The position numbers and the translations under genes are program-made. A stretch of 64,000 nt of DNA, taken from Streptomyces avidinii. Lineage in GTDB: Bacteria > Actinomycetota > Actinomycetes > Streptomycetales > Streptomycetaceae. Below are positions 24,514-33,035 of this stretch, one piece after another. The notes beneath the pieces are model-generated. The model was not told the origin of the DNA and made no database searches. It saw only the letters and a program-made list of their open reading frames with translations. Where the stretch lies: assembly GCF_014650695.1 (NCBI RefSeq), contig NZ_BMVL01000011.1:124001-188000 (forward strand), given 5' to 3'. Position 1 is the first letter of the stretch. Each line of letters begins with the position of its first letter.

Positions 24514-25326
24514 TCACCCGATGGTCTCGTACTCCGCCTTCTCGGGACTCGCTCCGTCCGCCGGGCCGGTCTCCGGCAGGGCCGTCGGCACCGTGGTCTC
24601 GACCGGTGCAGGCACCCCCGGCTTCGCGGTCCGGCCTCCGCCGGGCCCGGCCCCGTACAGCAGGGCGGCCAGGGCCAGCCCGAGGATCCCGCCGACCAGC
24701 TGGGCGCCGACAAATCCGGGCAGCGACTCCGGGGCTATACCGGTGAAGGAATCGCTGAAGCTGCGCCCGACGGTGCCGGCCGGATTCGCGAAGGAGCCGG
24801 AGGAGGTGAACCAGATCGCGGCCGCGATGTACGCCGCGACCGCCGCGGGGACGAGCCGGGGGCGACCGATGCGGCCGAGGCCCTGGATCAGCAGGACGAG
24901 ACCGGCGGTGGCGACCACCTCGCCGATGAGCAGGTGCCCGCCGTCGCGGACCTGGGTGGCGAAGGTGCCCGGGGTCCGGCCGAACATGACTTCCGCGAGG
25001 AGGGCGCCGCCGATGGCTCCGGCGCTCTGGGCAGCGGCGTAGACGAGTGCCTCCCGTCCCCCCAGGCCCTCGCCGCCGGTGCGCCGGGACCACCAGGAGG
25101 TGAGGGTGACCACCGGATTGAGGTGGGCTCCCGACAGCGGCCCGAAAAGGGTGATGATCAGCCCGAGGCCGATGGCGGAGGCGAACGAGTTGGCGATGAG
25201 GGCGACGCCGGCGTCTCGGCTGAGCTCGGCGGCTTTGATACCGGAGCCGATCACGACCACGAGCAGGCCGGCGGTACCGACCAGCTCGGCAGCAGCGCGG
25301 CGTGACAGTGAGGGTTGGGCTGTCAT
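24514..25326 (-). CDS. Aquaporin/glycerol-facilitator (MIP) family channel
   Basis: 270 residues from the ATG at 25326 (GGGGAG ribosome-binding site); a 28-codon extension is open but unlikely. Six helices and two half-helices. The first signature is HLNPVVT, an NPV variant of NPA, and the second is FANPAGT. The C-terminal 35 residues are soluble and Pro/Thr/Glu rich. MIP proteins of this type sometimes export arsenite in ars clusters, but no arsenic genes are adjacent. Divergent from the RNA 2'-phosphotransferase gene. Confidence 0.85.
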   Translation of the reverse strand: MTAQPSLSRRAAAELVGTAGLLVVVIGSGIKAAELSRDAGVALIANSFASAIGLGLIITLFGPLSGAHLNPVVTLTSWWSRRTGGEGLGGREALVYAAAQSAGAIGGALLAEVMFGRTPGTFATQVRDGGHLLIGEVVATAGLVLLIQGLGRIGRPRLVPAAVAAYIAAAIWFTSSGSFANPAGTVGRSFSDSFTGIAPESLPGFVGAQLVGGILGLALAALLYGAGPGGGRTAKPGVPAPVETTVPTALPETGPADGASPEKAEYETIG

Positions 25327-25364
25327 GGTTTCTCCCCCTGAGCAGAAGTGGCAGCGGAAAATAT

Positions 25365-25381
25365 ATTCCGCATCTTGGAAT
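25365..25381. promoter_or_regulatory. Candidate operator upstream of the aquaporin gene
   Basis: Inverted repeat ATTCC-N7-GGAAT in an unusually A/T-rich patch, 39 bases before the aquaporin start. It could bind a small repressor; no cognate regulator is adjacent. Confidence 0.3.
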
Positions 25382-25460
25382 GAAGATAGGGGGCGTCCAC
25401 GCCGGGTCACCCCCGGAAAAATCCCTGCCGCAGGCCCGCTCGACCGGGCACGCTGGAGCC

Positions 25461-26000
25461 ATGGATGAAAGACGCACCGTGAAGGTGTCGAAGTACGTCT
25501 CGAAACACCTGCGACACCAGCCGGAACGGATCGGACTGGTGCTCGATCCGCAGGGCTGGGTGGAGATCGACGATCTTCTGCGCGCGGCCGGCGCGCACGG
25601 CTTCCACGTCAGCCGGGCCGAGCTCGACCACGTCGTCGCCGACAACGACAAGCAGCGGTTCGCCGTCGACGGCACCCGGATCCGGGCCAACCAGGGGCAC
25701 ACCGTCGCAGTGGACCTGGACCTGCCGGAGGCCGAACCGCCCGCGCACCTCTACCACGGCACCGTCGCCGCAGCCCTGGACCCGATCCGCGCCGAGGGCC
25801 TGCGCCCGATGGCCCGCCACCATGTCCACCTGTCCCCCGACCGGGAGACCGCCACCCGGGTCGGCGCCCGGCGCGGCCGGCCCGTCGTGCTCAGCGTGGA
25901 CGCCGGGGCGATGCGGGCGGCCGGGCACGTCTTCCGGGTCAGCGCCAACGGGGTGTGGCTGGTGGACGCCGTACCGCCGCAGTTCCTCCGCTTCCAGTGA
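25461..26000 (+). CDS. kptA: RNA 2'-phosphotransferase (Tpt1/KptA family)
   Basis: 179 residues from the ATG at 25461. The N-terminal winged-helix lobe has the catalytic pair KHLRH (Arg18-His19). Further conserved segments are GFHVSRAELDHVV, NDKQRF, LYHGT and HHVHLS, with a C-terminal ADP-ribosyltransferase lobe ending GVWLVDAVPPQFL. The family removes an internal RNA 2'-phosphate using NAD, yielding ADP-ribose cyclic phosphate; bacteria lack the yeast-style tRNA splicing substrate, so its natural target is unknown. Single gene, divergent from the aquaporin. Confidence 0.92.
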   Translation: MDERRTVKVSKYVSKHLRHQPERIGLVLDPQGWVEIDDLLRAAGAHGFHVSRAELDHVVADNDKQRFAVDGTRIRANQGHTVAVDLDLPEAEPPAHLYHGTVAAALDPIRAEGLRPMARHHVHLSPDRETATRVGARRGRPVVLSVDAGAMRAAGHVFRVSANGVWLVDAVPPQFLRFQ

Positions 26001-26185
26001 TTCCGGGCCGAGGCGTTCGGGCCCGAGGCCTACAGGGGTGAGGCATCCGGGCCCAGCGGTCCGGGCCGCCGGAATTCACGCAGAGATTGTCCGACCATCC
26101 CCCTAATGTGTGAGCCACTCCGGGAACTGTGAGGGGGGCCTCGCGATCACCGAACCATCCCTGTATGTACGCGAGGTGACGCCCT

Positions 26186-28057
26186 ATGACGTCCACGTCC
26201 CCGTCCACTCCCCACAGCTTCCAGGTCGATCTGCGCGGCTTGGTGGACCTGCTCTCCCACCACCTGTACTCCAGCCCGCGCGTCTACGTCCGCGAGCTGC
26301 TGCAGAACGCGGTGGACGCGATCACCGCGCGCCACGCCCTCGATCCGACGGCCGAGATACGCATCCGGCTGTCGGCGGCCGGCGGCCGGGTGACCATCGA
26401 GGACAGCGGAATCGGTCTGACCGCCGACGAGGCCCACTCCCTCCTCGCGACCATCGGCCGCAGCTCCAAGCGCGCCGGCGGCGGCAGTGATCTCAACGAG
26501 CAGGGCCTGGAGGCCACCCGCCAGGAGTTCCTCGGCCAGTTCGGCATCGGACTGCTCGCGTGCTTCGTCGTGGCCCGTCAGATCCGGGTCGTCACCCGCT
26601 CCGCCCGCGACCCCCACGCCGCGCCCGTCGAATGGCTGGCCACGGACGACGGCTCCTACACCGTCCGCGAACTGCCCCACGAGGCGCGGCCGGAGCCCGG
26701 TACCACCGTCGTCCTGGAGGCCCGCCCGGGCGCCGCCGAATGGGCCGTCCCGGCCAAGGTCGAGGAACTGGCCCGTGACTACGGCTCCCTGCTGCCGTAC
26801 GAGATCACCTTCGACGACGGCGAGGGCGGCGAGCCCCGCCCCGTCACCGACCGGCCCGCCGTGTGGGACCGGCCCTTCCCCACCCCGGACGCCCGTCGCG
26901 TCGCGCTCGCCGGGCACTGCGCGCAGCTCTTCGGTTTCACCCCGCTCGACAGCATCGACCTCGACCTGCCGGTCGCCGGCGTACGCGGAGTGGCGTACGT
27001 CCTTCCCGAACCGACCAGCCCCGCCCACCGGGCCGGACACCGCGTCCACCTCAAGGGCATGCTGCTCACCGAGCGGGCCGACAACCTGCTGCCCGACTGG
27101 GCGTTCTTCGTCCGCGCCGTCCTCGACACGGACACGTTGCGGCCCACCGCCTCCCGCGAGAACCTCTACGACGATGAGACCCTCGCCGCTGTCCGGGAAG
27201 CCCTCGGCTCCCGCGTGCGCGGCTGGCTCGCCGAGCTCGCGGCGAGCGATCCGGACCGCCTGGCCGCCTTTCTGCAGGTCCACCACCTCGGTGTGAAGTC
27301 CATGGCCCGGCACGACTCCGAGCTGCTCGGACTGATGCTGCCGTGGCTGCCGTTCGAGACGAGCGACGGCTCGATGAGCCTCCAGGAGTTCGCCGCCGCC
27401 CACACGGACATCCACTTCACGCGCACCGTCGAGGAGTTCCGCCAGATCGCGCCCATCGCCGCGGCCCACGGGCTCGGCGTCATCAACGCCGGATACACCT
27501 ACGACGCGGACCTGCTCGCCCTGCTGCCGGCCGTACGGCCGGAGCTGAAGGTCACCGAGCTGGACGCCGGGGCCGTCACCGAACGGCTCGACCCGGTGCC
27601 GACCGCCGCCGAGCTGGCCCTCGCCCCCTTCCTCGCCACCGCGCGCACCCGCCTGGAACCCCAGAGCTGTGACGTGGTGCTGCGCGCCTTCCAGCCCGTC
27701 GCCGTGCCCGCGCTCTACCTCGACGACCGCCAGGCCCGCCAGGAGCGCGACCGCACCGCGGCGCTGGAGACTGCGGACTCCCTGTGGAGCGGCATCCTCG
27801 GCGCGCTGCGAGGCTCCGCGCCCCGCGCCCGGCTGGTCCTCAACCACAACAACCCGCTCATCCGCCGGATCGCCGCCCTGTCCGACGAGGCACTGACCGG
27901 AACCGCCGTCGAATCGCTCTACGGTCAGGCCCTGCTGATGTCCCAGCGGCCGCTGCGCCCCGCCGACTCGACCCTCCTCAACCGGGCCTTCCTCGGCCTC
28001 CTGGAATGGGCGACCCACTCCACCGACGACCGCGACGCCCAGGAGGACCAGAAGTGA
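26186..28057 (+). CDS. Hsp90-family (HtpG-related) ATPase
   Basis: 623 residues from the ATG at 26186 with a GAGGTGA ribosome-binding site. The N-terminal GHKL domain has QNAVDAI, EDSGIGL and GQFGIGLLACFVV, the lid region IGRSSKRAG, and GTTVVLE. The middle domain contains SRENLYDD, corresponding to the catalytic Arg loop of Hsp90, and a C-terminal dimerisation-like region follows. It is divergent from housekeeping HtpG and lacks any MEEVD-type tail (ends DAQEDQK). Its stop overlaps the GTG of a giant TPR-like protein, so the two are made together, reminiscent of eukaryotic Hsp90 with TPR co-chaperones. Clients unknown. Confidence 0.9.
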   Translation: MTSTSPSTPHSFQVDLRGLVDLLSHHLYSSPRVYVRELLQNAVDAITARHALDPTAEIRIRLSAAGGRVTIEDSGIGLTADEAHSLLATIGRSSKRAGGGSDLNEQGLEATRQEFLGQFGIGLLACFVVARQIRVVTRSARDPHAAPVEWLATDDGSYTVRELPHEARPEPGTTVVLEARPGAAEWAVPAKVEELARDYGSLLPYEITFDDGEGGEPRPVTDRPAVWDRPFPTPDARRVALAGHCAQLFGFTPLDSIDLDLPVAGVRGVAYVLPEPTSPAHRAGHRVHLKGMLLTERADNLLPDWAFFVRAVLDTDTLRPTASRENLYDDETLAAVREALGSRVRGWLAELAASDPDRLAAFLQVHHLGVKSMARHDSELLGLMLPWLPFETSDGSMSLQEFAAAHTDIHFTRTVEEFRQIAPIAAAHGLGVINAGYTYDADLLALLPAVRPELKVTELDAGAVTERLDPVPTAAELALAPFLATARTRLEPQSCDVVLRAFQPVAVPALYLDDRQARQERDRTAALETADSLWSGILGALRGSAPRARLVLNHNNPLIRRIAALSDEALTGTAVESLYGQALLMSQRPLRPADSTLLNRAFLGLLEWATHSTDDRDAQEDQK

Positions 28058-31000
28058 CGACGCTGACGCGCGAGGAGATCGTGCGGGGTCTGGCGGAGAA
28101 CCGCGAGACTCCGAACGGCGCGGTGCGCAACGCACATGCCGAGGCCCTGGCCGGCGCGGCGGAGGCGAGCGGTGACCGGGCTCTGTTCCGCGAGGCTCTG
28201 GACAACCTGATCAACGCCTACCTCTACAGCGCCGAATCGCCGAAGATCCTGGTGCCCTTCGCCCGGCTGCTCCAGGAGTACGACAAGGACCCGGGCGCCT
28301 TCTCCGAATGGGAGGCGCACGCGCTGTTCTGGCAGTTCAAGTGGGTGGCCACGGCCATCTCCGACGCCCCCGGGATCCCGCTGGAGTCGGCCACCGGCTG
28401 GCTCGACGAGATGGAACGCCGCTACCGGATCGCCGGCTACAGCGAGCGTCCCGTGCGCGAGGCCGAGATGTGGTTCGCCGACGCGATCGGCGAGGACGAG
28501 CGCGCGGAACGGGCCTTCCGGCGCTGGTTGGCCGCCGATCGCGACGACATGAGCGACTGCCGGGCCTGCGAGCTCAACGGTCAGGGCCAGTACGCCGTCC
28601 TGCACGGCAACGACGCCGAGGCCCTGGAGCTCTGGCGGCCGGTGCTCTACGGTGACCTGACCTGTGCCGAGGAGCCCCACCGGCTGCTCGCCACCTCGCT
28701 GCTGCCGCTACTGCGGCTCGGCCGGACCGACGAGGCCCGCTCCCACCACCTGCGCGGCTACCGCATGGCCCGCGGCAACGAGAGCCTGCTGCCCTCGGTC
28801 GGCAAGCACATCGAGTTCTGCGCACTCACCGGCAACGAACCGCGCGGCCTGGAGATCCTGGTCGAACACTCCGCCCATGTGGCTCCGCTCGCCAACCTCG
28901 ACGACCGGCTGGCCTTCCACGGCGGCATCCTCGTCCTGCTGCGCCGCCTGAAGGAACTGGGGCACGGGCAGACCCCGGCCGTGCCCTACGACGGGAGCCC
29001 TCGAACCGTCGCCGAGCTGTACGAGGTGCTGTACCCGGGCTGTCTTGACATCGCCCGGCAGTTCGACGCGCGCAACGGCACGGCTCGGGTCTCCGACCGG
29101 TTCCTCGCTCGGGTCGGCCGGGAGCCGCTGGTGGGGGAGCTGCCTCTGGGGGTGCGCAGTGCGAAGCTGCCGCAGACCGCCGCTCCGGCTCGCGTTCGCG
29201 CCTCCGTGCCCGCTTCCGTGGCGTCCGGGCCGGTATCGGCACCGGACGGGTTCGCCGAACTGGTGGAGCGGGCGCGCCGTGCCCGGGACCTGAGCCATCC
29301 GGCTACGGACGCGCTGTGGGCCGAGGTGGCCGTACGGGTGGACGCACTGCCGGAAGTCGATCCCCTGGTCCGCGCCGACCTCGCGGACCAGCGGGCGCTG
29401 GCCGCCGCGCGGAGCGGAGCCGGGGAGGCGCCGCAGTTGCTGACCGCGGTCCGGGACGACTACCGGGCCCTCGGCCGCGCCGAGCGCGCGGCACTCGCGG
29501 AGCTGCGGCTGGCCGGGGTGGCAGCGCAGTCCGAAGCCGCACCCGTGGAGGTCCGGGCACTGCTGCGCGGCGCACTGCGGGCCGCCGAGACGCTCGACAC
29601 GTCCGAGCCGCTGCGGGCCCGGCGCATCGCGCTCGCCGAACTGTCGGCAATCCGGATCGAGTCGTACCTGCGCTCGGTGGAGACGGCCGACGGGGACGAC
29701 CACCACGACCATCACGGGGTGCTGGCCGCCGAGCTGACCGAGTTCGTCTCCGCCCACAAGGGCGTACTGGCGGACCTGGTGGCGGAGGCCGAGGAGATGC
29801 TGGGCCGGGTGACCCTGGCGCAGGGCGACCCGGAACGGGCCGTGCCGCTGCTGGCGGCGTCCGCGTCGCGGGCGGTCGCGGCGGGCCGGCCGTGGCAGGC
29901 CGTGGACCCGCTGGTACTGCGGGCCGGGGTGCTGCTCTCGCTGGACCGCCCCGAGGAGGCGGAAGCAGCGGCGCGCTCCGCGCTGGAGCACGCCGCAGAG
30001 GTGACCGACGCCGAGGTGCAGGGCGTCGCACGGCTGACCCTCGCGGACATCCTGCTGCGGCGGGGCGACGCAGCGGCGGAGAGCGCGGAGCACGCGCTGG
30101 CGAGTTCCCACTGGTTCGACCGGGCCGGCCTCACGGCCGACAGCGGTGCGCAGGCCCGGCTGCTGCTGGCCCGGGCCTACGCGGGGAACGGCCGCAACGC
30201 CGAGGCCGCGGAGGTCCTGCAGTCGGCGCTGGCGGACCTGCTGGAGCACGGCGACCAGCAGGCGGTGTCCGTAAGGGAGTTCCTGGGCGATCTGCTGCGC
30301 CGGTTGAACGAGCCCCGGCCGGCGGCGGAGCAGTACCTGCTGGCGGCGGAGATCGCAAAGGGGTGGGAGGATCCGCGGCCCCAGGCGGGTCTCGCGCAGT
30401 CGGCAGCCGACACCCTCAGTGACGCGGGACTGGCCCTGGAATCGGTCGCCGCGTACGAGCGGGCCCTGGAGCTGCACCGGCTGACGGGCGACGCCCCGGT
30501 CGCCGAGGTACGGGTGCTGCGCTCCGTGGCCTGGCTGGGGCTGCGCGAGGAGGTCACCGCCGAGACGGTGTCGGGGGCACGGAAGCGGATGGCGGAGGCG
30601 GCCGAGGTGCTGGAGGCTGCGCTCGCGACGCAACCCGGCGTGCCCGAGCTGTGCTCCGAACTCGCCCAGACCTGGCACCAGCTGGCGCAGGTGCTCGACC
30701 GGTACGTCAACGCGAACGAGCAGTCCGACGAAGCCGAGGTCGGGGCTCTCGGCGACGGCGGATCCCAGCCGGCGACACGGCTGGACGGGGCGGCGGTCGA
30801 CGCCCTGCGTCTGGAGGAGATCGAGCTGTGGGACCGGGCCGCCCGTGGCTACGCGGAGCTCGGCCCCGACCACCTGCGGGACCGGTTCCAGTGCCTGAAC
30901 AACGCGGCCTGGACGGAACAGGAGCGGGGCGACGCGCAAGCGGGCGCCGCGCGCGTCTCCGCGTTGATCGACGAGGTCCGGGCGCTGCCGGAGGACGACG

Positions 31001-31062
31001 TGCCCGACTGGGTCCTGCCGTCCGCGGAGCGTTTGCTCGCCCGGTTGAACGAAGGGGAGTAG
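28054..31062 (+). CDS. Giant TPR-like partner of the Hsp90-family protein
   Basis: 1002 residues from GTG at 28054, overlapping the hsp90 stop (GTGA); upstream extension of the frame is inside hsp90. Almost entirely alpha-helical with repeated helix-turn-helix units rich in Ala, Leu, Glu and Arg, such as ALEHAAEVTDAEVQGVARLT and AVPLLAASASRAVAAGRPWQ, resembling degenerate tetratricopeptide repeats. A flexible Ala/Pro/Val linker (residues about 365-395) separates an N-terminal helical domain from the C-terminal repeat array. There is a His/Asp-rich patch DDHHDHHG near residue 550. Cytoplasmic; presumed scaffold or client-recruiting co-chaperone. Confidence 0.8.
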   Translation: MTTLTREEIVRGLAENRETPNGAVRNAHAEALAGAAEASGDRALFREALDNLINAYLYSAESPKILVPFARLLQEYDKDPGAFSEWEAHALFWQFKWVATAISDAPGIPLESATGWLDEMERRYRIAGYSERPVREAEMWFADAIGEDERAERAFRRWLAADRDDMSDCRACELNGQGQYAVLHGNDAEALELWRPVLYGDLTCAEEPHRLLATSLLPLLRLGRTDEARSHHLRGYRMARGNESLLPSVGKHIEFCALTGNEPRGLEILVEHSAHVAPLANLDDRLAFHGGILVLLRRLKELGHGQTPAVPYDGSPRTVAELYEVLYPGCLDIARQFDARNGTARVSDRFLARVGREPLVGELPLGVRSAKLPQTAAPARVRASVPASVASGPVSAPDGFAELVERARRARDLSHPATDALWAEVAVRVDALPEVDPLVRADLADQRALAAARSGAGEAPQLLTAVRDDYRALGRAERAALAELRLAGVAAQSEAAPVEVRALLRGALRAAETLDTSEPLRARRIALAELSAIRIESYLRSVETADGDDHHDHHGVLAAELTEFVSAHKGVLADLVAEAEEMLGRVTLAQGDPERAVPLLAASASRAVAAGRPWQAVDPLVLRAGVLLSLDRPEEAEAAARSALEHAAEVTDAEVQGVARLTLADILLRRGDAAAESAEHALASSHWFDRAGLTADSGAQARLLLARAYAGNGRNAEAAEVLQSALADLLEHGDQQAVSVREFLGDLLRRLNEPRPAAEQYLLAAEIAKGWEDPRPQAGLAQSAADTLSDAGLALESVAAYERALELHRLTGDAPVAEVRVLRSVAWLGLREEVTAETVSGARKRMAEAAEVLEAALATQPGVPELCSELAQTWHQLAQVLDRYVNANEQSDEAEVGALGDGGSQPATRLDGAAVDALRLEEIELWDRAARGYAELGPDHLRDRFQCLNNAAWTEQERGDAQAGAARVSALIDEVRALPEDDVPDWVLPSAERLLARLNEGE

Positions 31063-31070
31063 CCGCCGTC

Positions 31071-31110
31071 CCGGTCGTCGCCACTTCCGCAAGGGAGTGG
31101 CGACGACCGG
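31071..31110. terminator. Bidirectional terminator after the Hsp90-TPR operon
   Basis: Stem CCGGTCGTCGCCACT (31071-31085) with 31096-31110, extended by three more pairs including one G-U to a GCAA tetraloop at 31089-31092. It separates the convergent TPR and LLM genes. Confidence 0.88.
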
Positions 31111-31114
31111 TGGA

Positions 31115-32020
31115 TCAGCTGCCGAGCTGGGCCAGGGCCTCGGTGGCGATCTTCTCGAACACGGCCTCGTCTGAGGCGAAGTCGGAGTCCGGGATCGGAG
31201 CGTGGATCACCAGCTCGGTGAAGCCCAGCTCGCGGTGCCGACCGGCGAAGTCGACGAACGCGTCCACCGACGCCAGCACGGTGTTGGCCTCGGGGGTGAA
31301 GCCGGTCAGCAGGATCTTCTCCACGGACTCGGGATCCCGCCCGATTTCCAAGAAGGTCTTGCCGAGTCGTTCGAGCTGCCCGCGCAGGGCCTCCCGCGAC
31401 TGCTCGGGCGTGCCCTCCTCGAAGAGCTTCGGGTCGCCCGTGGTCACCCAGGCCTGGCCGTGCCGGGCGGCGAGCCGCATGCCGCGCGGCCCGTTCGCGG
31501 CGACTGCGAACGGCAGCCGCGGCCGCTGCACGCACCCGGGGATGTTGCGGGCCTCCTCGGCGGAGTAGAAGGTGCCCTCGTGGCTCACCGAGGCCTCGCT
31601 CAGCAGCTGGTCCAGCAGGGGTACGAACTCGGCGAAGCGGTCGGCGCGCTCACGCGGGGACCAGGCATCCTGGCCCAGCGCGGTCGCGTCGAATCCGTTG
31701 CCGCCTGCGCCGATGCCCAGGGTGATGCGTCCGCCGGAGATGTCGTCCAGGCTGATGAGGTCCTTGGCGAGGGTCACCGGGTGACGGAAGTTCGGCGATG
31801 TGACAAGGGTGCCCAGGCGCATCCGCTCGGTGGCGGTGGCCGCCGCGGTCAGGGTGGGTACCGCACCGAACCACGGGCCGTCGCGGAACGTCCGCCAGGA
31901 CAGGTGGTCGTAGGTGTAGGCGGTGTGGAATCCGAGCTGCTCAGCCCGGAGCCACTGATCGCGACCCCCCTCGTGCCATCGACGTACCGGAAGGATCACC
32001 GTGCTCAGACGCAGACTCAT
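31115..32020 (-). CDS. LLM-class (F420-dependent) oxidoreductase
   Basis: 301 residues, bacterial luciferase-like TIM barrel. Starts MSLRLSTVILPVRRW; characteristic segments are TYDHLSWR, RMRLGTLVTSPNFRHP, ISGGRITLGIGAGG and FAVAANGPRGMRLAARHG. Streptomyces makes coenzyme F420 and many of these enzymes reduce or oxidise small molecules with it; FMN use is also possible. Divergent from the HAD gene, with two ParB sites between the starts. Confidence 0.9.
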   Translation of the reverse strand: MSLRLSTVILPVRRWHEGGRDQWLRAEQLGFHTAYTYDHLSWRTFRDGPWFGAVPTLTAAATATERMRLGTLVTSPNFRHPVTLAKDLISLDDISGGRITLGIGAGGNGFDATALGQDAWSPRERADRFAEFVPLLDQLLSEASVSHEGTFYSAEEARNIPGCVQRPRLPFAVAANGPRGMRLAARHGQAWVTTGDPKLFEEGTPEQSREALRGQLERLGKTFLEIGRDPESVEKILLTGFTPEANTVLASVDAFVDFAGRHRELGFTELVIHAPIPDSDFASDEAVFEKIATEALAQLGS

Positions 32021-32044
32021 GCTCCGAGCCTACGGCGAGCCTAT

Positions 32045-32077
32045 GTTTCACGTGAAACACGGTGTTTCACGTGAAAC
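32045..32077. other. parS: Tandem pair of parS sites
   Basis: Two perfect GTTTCACGTGAAAC copies at 32045-32058 and 32064-32077, separated by ACGGT (19-bp period), in the divergent gap between the LLM and HAD genes. The same unit, with the same 5-base spacer read on the other strand, recurs at 58456-58488. Confidence 0.95.
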
Positions 32078-32144
32078 ATCGCCCGAGGTGGCAGGCCTCC
32101 CGCCCATGGTCGGGACGCCATCGGCCATGGGCGAAGATGGAGCC

Positions 32145-33014
32145 GTGACCTCGGCTCCCCAGCGCCCGGACGGGCCAACCCCCACTCCCCGGCTCATCGC
32201 CACCGACCTCGACGGCACCCTGCTGCGCGACGACAAGTCCGTCTCGCCGCGCACCATCGCCGCGCTCGCCGCTGCCGAGGAGGCCGGAATCGAGGTCTTC
32301 TTCGTCACCGGCCGCCCGGCCCGCTGGATGGATGTGGTCAGCGACCATGTCCACGGCCATGGCCTCGCGATCTGCGCGAACGGCGCGGCAGTGGTCGATC
32401 TGCACGCCGGACGAGAGTTCGTACAGGTGAGGGCCCTGCCGCGGGTGGCCGCACTCGCCGTCGTCGATGCCCTGCGGGCTGCCGCCCCCGGCACTTCCTT
32501 CGCGGTCGAACTGACCACCGGCATCAACTACGAGCCCGCGTACCCGCCCTTCTTCAAGGACCCGGGCGCCAGGGTCGCGACCGCCGAGAAGCTGCTCCAC
32601 GAGGACACGGACGAAGACGCCGCGCCCGTGCTCAAGCTCCTGGCCCACCACGCCGAGCTGGCCCCGGACGAGTTCCTGGCGCTGGCACGCTCCGCCGCGG
32701 GCGAGCATGCGTCGATCACTCGCTCCAGTCCCACCTCCCTGCTCGAAGTCAGCGGACCGGGCGTGTCCAAGGCCAGCACCCTCGCCCTGTGCTGCGCCGA
32801 GCGGGGCATTTCCCCCGCCGAGGTCGTCGCCTTCGGAGACATGCCGAACGACGTGGAAATGCTCAGCTGGGCAGGCACCTCGTACGCGATGGGCAATGCC
32901 CACCCGGATGTGATCGCGGCAGCGTCCGGCAGCACGGTCGCCAACAACGAGGACGGGGTCGCCCTCGTCATCGAGCGCATCCTGGCCGAACGGACCGCGC
33001 AGCAGCAGGCCTGA
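32145..33014 (+). CDS. Cof-type HAD phosphatase
   Basis: 289 residues from the GTG at 32145. An in-frame ATG at 32127 and longer starts that run through the ParB sites (encoding MFHVK and VSRET) are less likely. HAD motif I is IATDLDGTLLRDD, motif II VTGRPARW, motif III Lys in GVSKASTL, motif IV FGDMPNDVEML. Type IIB cap between. A paralogue of the enzyme at 12051-12863; together they share the LDGTLLR-D and FGDMPND pattern. Likely dephosphorylates a sugar phosphate or cofactor. Convergent with the histidine kinase gene, 21 bases away. Confidence 0.9.
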   Translation: MTSAPQRPDGPTPTPRLIATDLDGTLLRDDKSVSPRTIAALAAAEEAGIEVFFVTGRPARWMDVVSDHVHGHGLAICANGAAVVDLHAGREFVQVRALPRVAALAVVDALRAAAPGTSFAVELTTGINYEPAYPPFFKDPGARVATAEKLLHEDTDEDAAPVLKLLAHHAELAPDEFLALARSAAGEHASITRSSPTSLLEVSGPGVSKASTLALCCAERGISPAEVVAFGDMPNDVEMLSWAGTSYAMGNAHPDVIAAASGSTVANNEDGVALVIERILAERTAQQQA

Positions 33015-33035
33015 GAACCTGCCGACCGGGCCGGA

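Noticed and set aside
32001..32144. Extended start of the HAD gene through the ParB sites
   Set aside because: The extra residues (MFHVK, VSRET) are only the translation of the parS sequence and also appear at 58440-58490.
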